A DNA stretch of 12,865 bases from Thiosocius sp049669185. Its GTDB lineage: Bacteria > Pseudomonadota > Gammaproteobacteria > Chromatiales > Chromatiaceae. The notes beneath the pieces are model-generated. The model did no database searches. It was given only the letters and a program-made list of their open reading frames with translations, and was not told where the DNA came from. This document shows, piece by piece, positions 1-6,643 of this stretch; position 1 is the stretch's first letter, and each line of letters begins with the position of its first letter. Where the stretch lies: the NCBI GenBank assembly GCA_049669185.1, contig JBATKF010000255.1:1-12865 (forward strand). Reading direction: 5' to 3'. Both the position numbers and the translations under genes were made by a program.

Positions 1-1
1 C

Positions 2-430
2 TGTTACATTGTGTAGCCTGCTGAAGTCGGAAAAGAAAGGAATTACCTGTTGTTCTAAATACTGAACGACTCTGTTTTCACCTGCCTCGCTGATTGATGT
101 AGAGCTACTCAACGAAATCATGGCAGTCAAATCGGCCTTCGAGGCCGCTTGGACATATCGTTCGACGACCTGACGATAATCATCTGATTCAATCTTCTGT
201 TGGTATAAGGTCGCAAAGTCAGGCTGCTTGGCACTTTCTTGTTCTTTGTAATCTCGATTGGTTTCAAGTTCGAGCTTTTCGCCACCACTGCATGGCCGAT
301 CGCTGTAGGTCAAATTGCCGAGATCGTCGATGCATTTAAATTGCGGCGAGCCATTGGCGACTAGAGGGACTAAGCCCGTTGAAGAAGCCAGCCAAAAGCA
401 GAAAGCAACGACGAAAAATCTTGGGGTCAT
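2..430 (-). CDS. Exported DUF4124-domain protein, partial (C-terminus beyond window edge)
   Basis: The reading frame is open from ATG at 430 through the left edge, giving 143 residues. Residues 1-27 form a signal peptide (basic start, hydrophobic core FFVVAFCFWLASS, then VANG), so the product should be exported. Residues 29-55 match the DUF4124 pattern: QFKCIDDLGNLTYSDRPC, with two cysteines and an aromatic-Ser-Asp-x-Pro-Cys motif. Residues 70-143 are predicted helical and I do not recognise them. A GTG at 437-439 is an alternative start that would add MKQ. The gene begins 11-20 bp after the stop of a second DUF4124 gene on the same strand, so the two are probably co-transcribed. DUF4124 proteins are common in gamma- and betaproteobacteria, and their function is mostly unknown. 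No function is claimed here. Confidence 0.75.
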   Translation of the reverse strand, partial: MTPRFFVVAFCFWLASSTGLVPLVANGSPQFKCIDDLGNLTYSDRPCSGGEKLELETNRDYKEQESAKQPDFATLYQQKIESDDYRQVVERYVQAASKADLTAMISLSSSTSISEAGENRVVQYLEQQVIPFFSDFSRLHNVT

Positions 431-450
431 TTGCTTCACGGTTTTGTCGT

Positions 451-1269
451 CTAGGGCATACGCCACCGATAATTGACCGTCAGACGACAGTTCCGGCCGT
501 TCAGTGTGAAACTCGCTTTGCCGCCCGACGAACCCCGGACCCTGGGGAGAACGAGCGCGTCATAACAGCCCTCAGGGCTGATCCTGACTTGTTTGCGCAC
601 GGTTTCGTCACCTGAGCAGCTGATGGATTCCGCAAGTTCCCCGGGCTCATAGCCCTCGGCACGAACTCGCAGCGACAAAGCGGTCTCCTCGCCCTCTATG
701 TACAGACTGCACGCACCCCAAGATGCACGATCCAGTATGCGGGCGGAAGGCCTGCTTTGTGCAGCTTCTTGCTTCTTATTCAGTTCCTGCAGCTCGGCTT
801 GCTTCTGGAATATTTTGCCTTCGAGAGCGACGATCAGTTGGTTGTAGAAGGACCGTTTCGCGGATAGTTGGTTGATCCAGTAGGCCCTGGCGTGCAGATC
901 TTTTGTGCTGACGGCATTGAGTATGTCGGACAACCTTGCGATTTCACTGTCCCGTTTCTCAATCATCGACCGCCTTTTCTCTTGCAGTTGGGACTTTTCT
1001 CTTCTGAGCTTTCTGACCTCGATCCGAATGGCCACCTCTTTGTTGTATCGCCTGGAATCTTCGAGGCTCTGCTTCTGTGGCCTACCGACCTGAGTCTCGG
1101 GCATTGGTTGGATTTCGACCTCGTCGCCGCCATTACAGGGCTGGTCACTGAACACCGTTCTCCCTTCACCATCGACACACTTGTATACAGTGGCCGATTG
1201 CACGCCCCCCGAATAACTGAGCGCAATCACGGAGAGAAACACCCAGAGACTGAGATATGGTCTCAACAT
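451..1269 (-). CDS. Exported DUF4124-domain protein with coiled-coil middle
   Basis: This encodes 272 residues from ATG at 1269. The frame stays open to 1410, but the 1269 start is preferred because GGAAG lies about 8 bases upstream and a signal peptide (LRPYLSLWVFLSVIALSYSG, cleavage near VQSA-TV) begins there. Residues 28-52 are a DUF4124 module (VYKCVDGEGRTVFSDQPCNGG). Residues 70-172 are highly charged, rich in Lys, Arg, Glu and Gln, with a heptad-like pattern that suggests a coiled coil. Residues 180-272 hold four cysteines (187, 218, 235, 261) and look like a small beta domain, possibly stabilised by disulfides in the periplasm. The N-terminal module is paralogous to that of the next gene downstream, while the C-terminal parts differ. 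Biochemical function is unknown. Confidence 0.85.
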   Translation of the reverse strand: MLRPYLSLWVFLSVIALSYSGGVQSATVYKCVDGEGRTVFSDQPCNGGDEVEIQPMPETQVGRPQKQSLEDSRRYNKEVAIRIEVRKLRREKSQLQEKRRSMIEKRDSEIARLSDILNAVSTKDLHARAYWINQLSAKRSFYNQLIVALEGKIFQKQAELQELNKKQEAAQSRPSARILDRASWGACSLYIEGEETALSLRVRAEGYEPGELAESISCSGDETVRKQVRISPEGCYDALVLPRVRGSSGGKASFTLNGRNCRLTVNYRWRMP

Positions 1270-1755
1270 GAGCCGACTTCCATTTCGCTGGCCTTCTATA
1301 GAAAGCATAGTGCAAGCGTTACAGGTGAACGCGTGTGCCACAGAAAATCTATCGCCGATTGACGATACAGATAAGTGGCCCTTATGAGTCGGCGGGCAGG
1401 GCCTAATCAATCGTGTTCATTGTCGGACGATAAGCCTACTCAGTTCGACCAAGCACTGGTCGTGAGAGGCACCACCATCGACCGCATCGCGTCAGGAGCA
1501 ACCGGCTTCAGTGCGGTCGCTGTAAAGCACTCTGAAACCTTCAACAGTAAATGCGGAAGGGCCGTTGTGTCTTGGTAACGGACTCAAGCCCGAGTAATTC
1601 GCTCAGATTTTCGCGTAGGCGCCGCTTCTTCGTTCGGCTTACTGGCGCTTTCGGCCAGGAGCTGCCGAAACGGCGAGGCCTATATATGTCCGCTTTACGG
1701 CGCACTGAGCGTCCGAGTGAGCTACAGGCGAACGACTTGACTGCCTTGTATATTT
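1270..1755. other. Gene-poor interval containing repeat copy 1
   Basis: This is 486 bp between the DUF4124 gene start and the 3' end of the membrane-protein gene. Apart from the repeat at 1544-1660, I see nothing in it with coding support. The short ORFs present lack ribosome binding sites and recognisable protein sequence. The promoter of the DUF4124 pair should lie just above 1269, but no convincing -35/-10 pair was found. Confidence 0.5.
1544..1660. repeat. Direct repeat, copy 1 (79-bp identical core 1579-1657)
   Basis: The core at 1579-1657 is identical, base for base, to 2431-2509, in the same orientation at an offset of 852 bp. Homology continues leftward without gaps but with many substitutions to CAGTAA at 1544 (2396 in the other copy), and stops soon after 1660. 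Inside the core, GCGCC and GGCGC form short inverted arms around an AT-richer middle. The element flanks the 3' side of the membrane-protein gene at 1756-2190. No known repeat family was recognised. It could be a fragment of a short mobile or palindromic element. Confidence 0.9.
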
Positions 1756-2190
1756 TCACTCAATGCCGATTTGTGAAATTACAGCTCCGATCAGGATTGC
1801 GAGTATGATTGCACCAAGCGCGATTACGGCAAATTGAAAAGCTATTGCTGCGCCTCCGAGAAAGGCTGCACCCCCTCCGACGCGAAATGGCTCCCTTTTG
1901 GCGAAGCTGATAACGCCCAAAATTATCGCCAAACCACCAAGAACGCTGGTGGTAATACGCACTCCTTGATCGAGGTCGATACTCCTTGGGACGGCCTTTT
2001 CTTCGATCTTTTCCCCTTTTAGTGCGGCAATCGTAGCGTTCTTTATTGCCACTGCTTTTTCAGCGACTGTTTTCTCCACGCTAGGTTGGGGAGAAATTGG
2101 ACCCATCCAGAAATGGATGATCGCCATTAGCAATGCGATAGCCCCGACTGCAATGCCGATGAAACCAATCGTAGATCTGCTTTCTTCCAT
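1756..2190 (-). CDS. Small integral membrane protein of unknown function
   Basis: This encodes 144 residues from ATG at 2190. An in-frame extension to 2280 exists, but AGGAAAGAG just upstream of 2190 and the hydrophobic start support the shorter form. The layout is a TM helix at about residues 8-29 (IGFIGIAVGAIALLMAIIHF), then a polar stretch with SPQPSVEKTVAEKAVAIKNA and a Lys/Glu-rich loop. A TM pair follows at about 78-98 and 103-122, with a last TM segment at about 122-140. I do not recognise a named family. A weak promoter-like pair on the same strand (TTGCTA at 2300-2305, CATAAT at 2279-2284, 15-bp spacer) lies upstream. The gene sits between two direct repeats, as if it were part of a duplicated or inserted unit. 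Confidence 0.7.
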   Translation of the reverse strand: MEESRSTIGFIGIAVGAIALLMAIIHFWMGPISPQPSVEKTVAEKAVAIKNATIAALKGEKIEEKAVPRSIDLDQGVRITTSVLGGLAIILGVISFAKREPFRVGGGAAFLGGAAIAFQFAVIALGAIILAILIGAVISQIGIE

Positions 2191-2955
2191 CAATCTCTTT
2201 CCTGAATATGACAGGCAAATAGACAGGGTCTTCCTGAACCGGAATAGACGGAGTCCGCCCACCTCCTTCCATAGCGGCATTATGCAGCGAAACCGAAGTT
2301 AGCAAGCGGAGATTCGGAAGGTCTTACCGGATGGCAGCAGTGCGTCGGGAACAGTCGATGCTGCCGGGGTACTGAAGCACCGTACCCCCCCTCCACCAGT
2401 AATCCCTGAAGGTCAGCTGTGTGTTGGTTGCGGACTCAAGCCCGAGTAATTCGCTCAGATTTTCGCGTAGGCGCCGCTTCTTCGTTCGGCTTACTGGCGC
2501 TTTCGGCCAAGAAGAGACATTCCCGACCCCGGCAGAGCAACCGTCAGAATGGGTGTTGCGGATGGGTCCGCTAACTGGGGCTTTTACCCACAAGCAGCCC
2601 TCACGCTGGGCCGCAACGAGTGACGACTCCTGCACGCGGAGCGGAGATTACGGCGGCAGCACCTATAGTCTGCGCTCAACGCTGTGGAGAAATTTCCCGA
2701 AGAAAGACGTCTCTGCTGGGCGAGGCTTCCATCGATTCGAGCGGCAATCGCCGCCTGTCGCCCAACCCGTTCATCCTCATCGGTGCCCCCGGCGCAGAGC
2801 ACAGGTCTGTTCGGCAGATCTTCGGCGCGACGATCTCAATTGAGTAAGTCGGGCTGGGATATCGAGCTCTGAATGAACGGCTTGGCCGCGCATGCTCTGC
2901 GATCTGTCAGCTGATGGCTCGACTGGCTCCCATGCTGGTGCCAGAATGGACGTGG
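2191..2955. other. Long gene-poor interval containing repeat copy 2
   Basis: This is 765 bp between the membrane-protein gene and the 3' end of the LysR gene. It holds repeat copy 2 (2396-2512). Several overlapping ORFs exist on both strands, but none has a ribosome binding site, a recognisable domain or a consistent codon pattern. Part of it may be decayed coding DNA. I see no tRNA or other RNA gene. Confidence 0.5.
2396..2512. repeat. Direct repeat, copy 2 (79-bp identical core 2431-2509)
   Basis: This is the second copy of the element at 1544-1660, in the same orientation. The 79-bp core is identical. The roughly 35 bp to its left align without gaps but with about 40 percent mismatches. 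It lies about 205 bp upstream of the membrane-protein gene's start, so that gene is bracketed by the two copies. Confidence 0.9.
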
Positions 2956-3855
2956 CTACACGATCGCCGCCCCGCTCATTGCGTGCCAGACGTCTTCCTC
3001 GATTTGCGAACGTGGCGTCTTGAGTCGAAGGATGACGACATCCATTGGGCAGTCGCCGAGCATGTCCGTGAGGTCGATCAAACGCTTCTCCTCGAGACCC
3101 CTGGCGGCCAACAGGTGCGGAAGCCAGGCGACGCCGCAGCCAGAGAGCGTCAATTCGAGAATTGCCGCCGTAAGGTCGGTCTCATACACTCGGACGCACC
3201 GGAACCGTGCTGGGAGCCGCGGGTAGATTCGCGTGTGGACGACCTGGCCCATGAAGGAATCGTCGGGATAGGCGAGTATGGGAAGAACGCCGCTGGCCGT
3301 GGGATTCCAGGACCCGACCGCCCGATCGGCGGACACCACGGGACACAGACGTTCCCGATAAATCGACTGCTTTTCGGCGAGCACCTCGTCGGGCGCTATC
3401 GGCAATCCAGGCACGTCATACGCCATCATGATGCTGGCCTGGTCGGTCATAAGCATCGAATAGCACTGATCTCGGTTACCGGTGCGCAGTCGCAAAGCGA
3501 CGGAAGTCGCCGCCGCCTGTATTCGCGGAGCGAGGCGCGGGACGACTGACATTGCCAGCGAGTGTTGGCATGTCAGTGCCACATGGTTTTGCCCCTTCGC
3601 CGCGGAAGCCAACTCCTCGGAGACGCGCCGAAGCTGTATCGCAAGCTTGCGAAACTCCTCTATGCGGTCGAGTAGCGCCTGCGTGGGACGCGCTGGCCGC
3701 CGGGTGCGGTCCAGCAGCACGACCCCGAGGTGGTCCTCGATGGCGCGCAGCCGACGCGTGAAGGCTGGCTGGGTGACATGGCGCCGGGCCGCGGCCTTCG
3801 TCAGTGTGTTTGCCTCGGCGATCGCGATCAAATCGTCGATCCATTCGAGCTTCAT
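2956..3855 (-). CDS. LysR-family transcriptional regulator of the lyase/TRAP locus
   Basis: This encodes 299 residues, the usual LysR length. Residues 1-60 are the winged helix-turn-helix: EWIDDLIAIAEANTLTKAAA followed by TQPAFTRRLRAIEDHLGVVL, close to the family pattern of TQPAxSRxIxxLExxLG. Residues about 88-299 form the periplasmic-binding-protein-like effector domain. The gene is divergent from the PLP lyase gene with 125 bp between starts, and a perfect inverted repeat with a LysR box lies 14 bp from its own ATG. This suggests autorepression and control of the lyase/transporter operon. Its likely inducer is the substrate or product of that operon. The position resembles that of cuyR beside cuyA, but the assignment is by context only. 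No strong Shine-Dalgarno sequence is visible before ATG 3855. Confidence 0.93.
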   Translation of the reverse strand: MKLEWIDDLIAIAEANTLTKAAARRHVTQPAFTRRLRAIEDHLGVVLLDRTRRPARPTQALLDRIEEFRKLAIQLRRVSEELASAAKGQNHVALTCQHSLAMSVVPRLAPRIQAAATSVALRLRTGNRDQCYSMLMTDQASIMMAYDVPGLPIAPDEVLAEKQSIYRERLCPVVSADRAVGSWNPTASGVLPILAYPDDSFMGQVVHTRIYPRLPARFRCVRVYETDLTAAILELTLSGCGVAWLPHLLAARGLEEKRLIDLTDMLGDCPMDVVILRLKTPRSQIEEDVWHAMSGAAIV

Positions 3856-3868
3856 GGGCGGCCCGGAA

Positions 3869-3891
3869 TAGTATGCAAGCGTTGCATACTA
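3869..3891. promoter_or_regulatory. Candidate LysR operator: perfect 10+10 bp inverted repeat
   Basis: The arms TAGTATGCAA and TTGCATACTA are exact reverse complements separated by GCG. The centre contains TGCAAGCGTTGCA, which fits the LysR consensus T-N11-A with dyad symmetry. It is centred at 3880, about 64 bp before the predicted start site of the lyase operon. That is the usual place of a LysR recognition site. Confidence 0.75.
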
Positions 3892-3903
3892 ACATCGCAA
3901 ATA

Positions 3904-3937
3904 GGCATTTGAAACGCCGTATCAGCGGCCCTAGAGT
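3904..3937 (+). promoter_or_regulatory. Predicted sigma-70 promoter of the lyase/TRAP operon, with possible activation site
   Basis: TTGAAA (3909-3914) and TAGAGT (3932-3937) are separated by 17 bp, matching 5/6 and 4/6 of the consensus. The start site should be near 3944, giving a leader of about 37 bases. An imperfect dyad, GGCATTTGAAACGCC (3904-3918), covers the -35 element, where LysR activators often bind a second, weaker site. Confidence 0.5.
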
Positions 3938-3980
3938 CGAAAATGGTATTGAATTTACCGCACAAAGGAAGTTGCCAACC

Positions 3981-4985
3981 ATGCACCTCTCTCATTTCCC
4001 AAGAGCAAGGTTGTGCCATACACCGACCGCGCTGGAGCCAATGGAAAACCTCACGCGACTCCTCGGTGGCCCGCAACTTTATGTCAAGCGCGACGACTGC
4101 ACCGGCCTCGCGACGGGCGGCAACAAGACGCGCAAACTCGACTTCCTGATGGGGGAAGCCATGGCCCAAGGCGCCGATTGCATCGTGACCCAGGGCGCGG
4201 TGCAGTCCAATCACGCTCGCCAGTGCGCCGCCGCGGCCGCGAGGCTCGGTATGTCCTGCCATATACTGCTCGAGCGACGCGTCCCAGACGTTTCGGACGC
4301 GTATGAGCGTACCGGTAACGTGTTTCTGGATCGGCTCTGCGGTGCCGAAGTCAGCTTCCGTCCGAGCGGCCTCGACATGAACGCGGAGGCCCACGAGTAC
4401 GCCGAAAAGCTACGTGCTGCGGGTAGCAAGCCCTATTTCATTCCCGGCGGAGGCTCGAATCGGGTGGGAGCATTGGGCTACGTGAACTGCGCCCTGGAAC
4501 TCGTTCATCAGGCAAACGAGCGGGGGCTACGTGTCGACTATGTCGTGCATGCCACGGGAAGTACGGGTACGCAGGCAGGACTGGTTGTCGGCATGGAGGG
4601 CATGAATACGGGCATCAAGGTCTACGGCATCAGTGTTCGCCAGCCCCGGGAAAAACAGGAGGAGGCCGTTTACAAGCTCGCATGCGAAACCGCAGAGTAC
4701 GTCGGGATAAAAGGCGGTGTCGCTCGCGAGAGCGTAGTAGCAGACGGCGGATACGTGGGGCCCGGTTATGGCCAACCGACCAAAGAAATGGTTGAGGCAA
4801 TCAACCTCGCGGCTCGTAAAGAAGGCATCCTGCTGGATCCCGTCTACTCCGGCAAAGGAATGGCCGGCCTCATCGGACTCGTACGCGCGGGGGTCTTCTC
4901 GAAGGATCAGAATGTGGTTTTCCTGCACACTGGCGGTTCAGCGGCCCTCTTCGCTTATCAGGACCTCTTCGTTCCAGTTGCCTGA
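3981..4985 (+). CDS. cuyA: PLP-dependent beta-lyase: L-cysteate sulfo-lyase / D-cysteine desulfhydrase family
   Basis: This encodes 334 residues from ATG 3981, with AGGAAG upstream. The frame is open further left, but that part overlaps the LysR gene and operator. It belongs to the fold-type II PLP family that includes ACC deaminase, D-cysteine desulfhydrase (DcyD) and L-cysteate sulfo-lyase (CuyA). Visible motifs are GGNKTRK with the PLP Schiff-base Lys49, QSNHARQ at 75-81, and the phosphate-binding loop ATGSTGTQAG at 191-200. ACC deaminases have Glu in PVYEGK and Leu in HLGG; here these are Ser290 (DPVYSGK) and Thr317 (HTGG), the desulfhydrase-type pair. The expected reaction is L-cysteate to pyruvate, ammonia and sulfite, or D-cysteine to pyruvate, ammonia and sulfide. 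Overall wording, including DMNAE and GALGYVNCALELVHQANERG, resembles CuyA as I remember it. The cytoplasmic product is first in an apparent operon with a TRAP transporter. The family is near certain; the cuyA symbol is tentative. Confidence 0.85.
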   Translation: MHLSHFPRARLCHTPTALEPMENLTRLLGGPQLYVKRDDCTGLATGGNKTRKLDFLMGEAMAQGADCIVTQGAVQSNHARQCAAAAARLGMSCHILLERRVPDVSDAYERTGNVFLDRLCGAEVSFRPSGLDMNAEAHEYAEKLRAAGSKPYFIPGGGSNRVGALGYVNCALELVHQANERGLRVDYVVHATGSTGTQAGLVVGMEGMNTGIKVYGISVRQPREKQEEAVYKLACETAEYVGIKGGVARESVVADGGYVGPGYGQPTKEMVEAINLAARKEGILLDPVYSGKGMAGLIGLVRAGVFSKDQNVVFLHTGGSAALFAYQDLFVPVA

Positions 4986-5038
4986 GGAACGCTGGCAATT
5001 CGTATCACAGACAATCCACAGCCCAGGAGAAATCGCTC

Positions 5039-6052
5039 ATGAATCATCGTAACGACCGAAGATTCCGCACGGCCCTGGTGGCCGCGACGCTCGCCGCAAT
5101 GGCGGCACTCGGCGGTGTTCCCGTTGCCATGTCGGCCGAGACGATCAGGCTCTCGACCTACGTCAACGAAGTCGACATACGTTACGAAGGCTTCAAGAAG
5201 TTCGCTGAACTCGTCGAGCAGAAGACCGATGGACGAGTCAAGGTCGAGATTTTTCCGTCGTCTACCCTGCATGGCTGGAGCGAAGGCGTGGACGCCCTGC
5301 AGGGTGGTGTGTCCGACATCAGCTGGATACCTGCCGACAAGCGCCTTCCCTGCTATCGAGTAACCTCGCTGTATCCCGCCGACATTAATCTCGAAGGCCA
5401 GATCGAGCTGGACGCGGCGTTTGCTGAGCTGCTCAAGGATGAGGCAGCGAATGCGGGTTTGATAAACGTCATCAACTCGAACTATTCCTACGACCAGGAA
5501 TGGTGGTTCGAGGGGCCAGTAGCCGACTTGGGCAAGCTTGACGGCATGCTCGTGCGCAGCATCGGGCCCTTGGTTAGCTTGATGATCGAAACCTGGGGCG
5601 GCAAGCCGGTGTTTGTCTCGCCAAAGGAGGTCTTTCAATCCGCGGAGCGAGGTGTGGTCGATGGGATCAACATGGGGGTAGCCACCTATAGCTCCTGGAA
5701 GCTGTGGAACGTGATGCCGTACATGGTCAATGCGAATCTCTTCTACGGCAACATTCAGTACATGATGAACAAGAGGAAGTTCGACAGGCTGAGCCCAGAA
5801 GACCAGAAGGCGGTCCTTGAAGCCGGTCGCGAGTCGGAGATTTGGTTGAAGCCCAGGTACGAGGACTGGATCGACTTCAAGGTCGGCAACGCCGTGATGA
5901 AGGGCGGAGGCGCCGCAGTCAGTATCCCCAACGACCAGCGACTCAAGCTTATTGGTTCCGTCCAGTCGGCCTGGGACAAAGAGGTCGACGAGGCGTGCGG
6001 CGCCGAGCTGGCCAACAAGGTACGCGCCCTTTTTGCCAAACATGCGCCATAG
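5039..6052 (+). CDS. dctP: TRAP transporter substrate-binding protein, DctP family
   Basis: This encodes 337 residues from ATG 5039, with AGGAG nine bases upstream and 53 bp after the lyase stop. A signal peptide at about 1-33 (ALVAATLAAMAALGGVPVAMSA) directs it to the periplasm. The mature protein starts ETIRLSTYV and has the DctP pattern FAELVEQKTDGRVKVEIFPSSTL and VDALQGGVSDISW. The conserved carboxylate-binding Arg of the family is most likely Arg173 in DGMLVRSIGP. The block PVFVSPKEVFQSAERGVVDGI also fits the family. Two cysteines (105, 320) could pair in the periplasm. The ligand should be a small organic anion. From the operon partner I infer a sulfonated or thiol amino acid or a relative, but the sequence does not fix the substrate. 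Confidence 0.95.
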   Translation: MNHRNDRRFRTALVAATLAAMAALGGVPVAMSAETIRLSTYVNEVDIRYEGFKKFAELVEQKTDGRVKVEIFPSSTLHGWSEGVDALQGGVSDISWIPADKRLPCYRVTSLYPADINLEGQIELDAAFAELLKDEAANAGLINVINSNYSYDQEWWFEGPVADLGKLDGMLVRSIGPLVSLMIETWGGKPVFVSPKEVFQSAERGVVDGINMGVATYSSWKLWNVMPYMVNANLFYGNIQYMMNKRKFDRLSPEDQKAVLEAGRESEIWLKPRYEDWIDFKVGNAVMKGGGAAVSIPNDQRLKLIGSVQSAWDKEVDEACGAELANKVRALFAKHAP

Positions 6053-6064
6053 ACAATCGCGGCA

Positions 6065-6087
6065 GGCTCTCGGCATCGCCGAGAGCC
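6065..6087 (+). promoter_or_regulatory. Intercistronic hairpin between dctP and dctQ
   Basis: The arms GGCTCTCGGC and GCCGAGAGCC are exact complements around the loop ATC, beginning 12 bases after the dctP stop. Only a short GTTT follows, so it is more likely a partial terminator or 3'-end stabiliser than a full stop. It would favour excess binding protein over the membrane subunits. Confidence 0.7.
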
Positions 6088-6112
6088 GTTTATCCGGAGA
6101 ACGCGAGGGTGG

Positions 6113-6643
6113 GTGAGTGACATGAAGCGTCTCGGTTGGATAGAGCGAACGGCCCTGCTGCTGGCCTTGGCTGGCGGAGTGGTCGTGCTGATTCAGGCGT
6201 TCTGGATCAGCTATGGCGTGTTCGTGCGCTACGTGCTTGGGAATCCAGACCGGTATGTTACGGAGGCGACCGCCCTTTTGCTCGTGCCGGTTGCCTTTGC
6301 GGGTCTTGCCTATGCGCTGCACGAGGATGCATACCCGAAGGTTACCCTGCTTACGGAACGGCTCTCGCCGCGTGTGCAGAAGTACCTAGAGACCTTCAAT
6401 CTTCTCATCATGCTGAGCATCGGCGTCTTTCTGGCCATTGCTGCGACCAGCGCGACGATTCGGTCCTTTCAATCCGGCTCGGCTTCCGAAGTATTGGCAT
6501 GGCCTCGGGTGTATTTCTGGTTTCCCGTGGCCGTGTCTTTATGGGCATTCTCGGTTTACGCCGCGTATGAGCTAGTCCGTGTCCTGCGGCGAGGGCCGGG
6601 ACACCTCCTGCAGCATGAGGATAGCCACGATGGAGTGGTATAG
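6113..6643 (+). CDS. dctQ: TRAP transporter small membrane subunit, DctQ family
   Basis: This encodes 176 residues from GTG 6113, with GAGGG about 5 bases upstream. ATG 6122 is an alternative start that would remove three residues. Four transmembrane helices are visible at about residues 11-31, 47-69, 92-113 and 131-155, as expected for DctQ. Family-like features include a hydrophobic first helix with ALLLALAGGVVVLIQ, the YGVFVRYVLGNPDRYVTEAT connection after helix 1, and ALHEDAYPKVTLLTERLSPR in the cytoplasmic loop. It forms the inner-membrane complex with DctM and uses an ion gradient, usually sodium, to drive uptake from DctP. The 3' end overlaps the dctM start by 14 bases, which indicates translational coupling. 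Confidence 0.9.
   Translation: MSDMKRLGWIERTALLLALAGGVVVLIQAFWISYGVFVRYVLGNPDRYVTEATALLLVPVAFAGLAYALHEDAYPKVTLLTERLSPRVQKYLETFNLLIMLSIGVFLAIAATSATIRSFQSGSASEVLAWPRVYFWFPVAVSLWAFSVYAAYELVRVLRRGPGHLLQHEDSHDGVV

Noticed and set aside
1544..2512. Integron cassette with attC sites around the membrane-protein gene
   Set aside because: The repeats flank one gene like cassette sites, but neither copy has the GTTRRRY and RYYYAAC core sites at its ends, and no integrase is in the window.
2914..3549. 211-codon plus-strand ORF opposite the LysR gene
   Set aside because: It is antisense to a clear LysR coding sequence and has no recognisable protein features.
3981..4985. ACC deaminase (acdS) identity for the PLP enzyme
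   Set aside because: Ser290 and Thr317 replace the Glu and Leu expected in true ACC deaminases, and the neighbouring genes fit a lyase catabolic locus better.
4958..6322. 454-codon minus-strand ORF antisense to dctP
   Set aside because: It lies opposite dctP and runs into dctQ, both with clear family motifs and ribosome sites. Its own translation shows no domain and has the look of an antisense shadow in GC-rich coding DNA.
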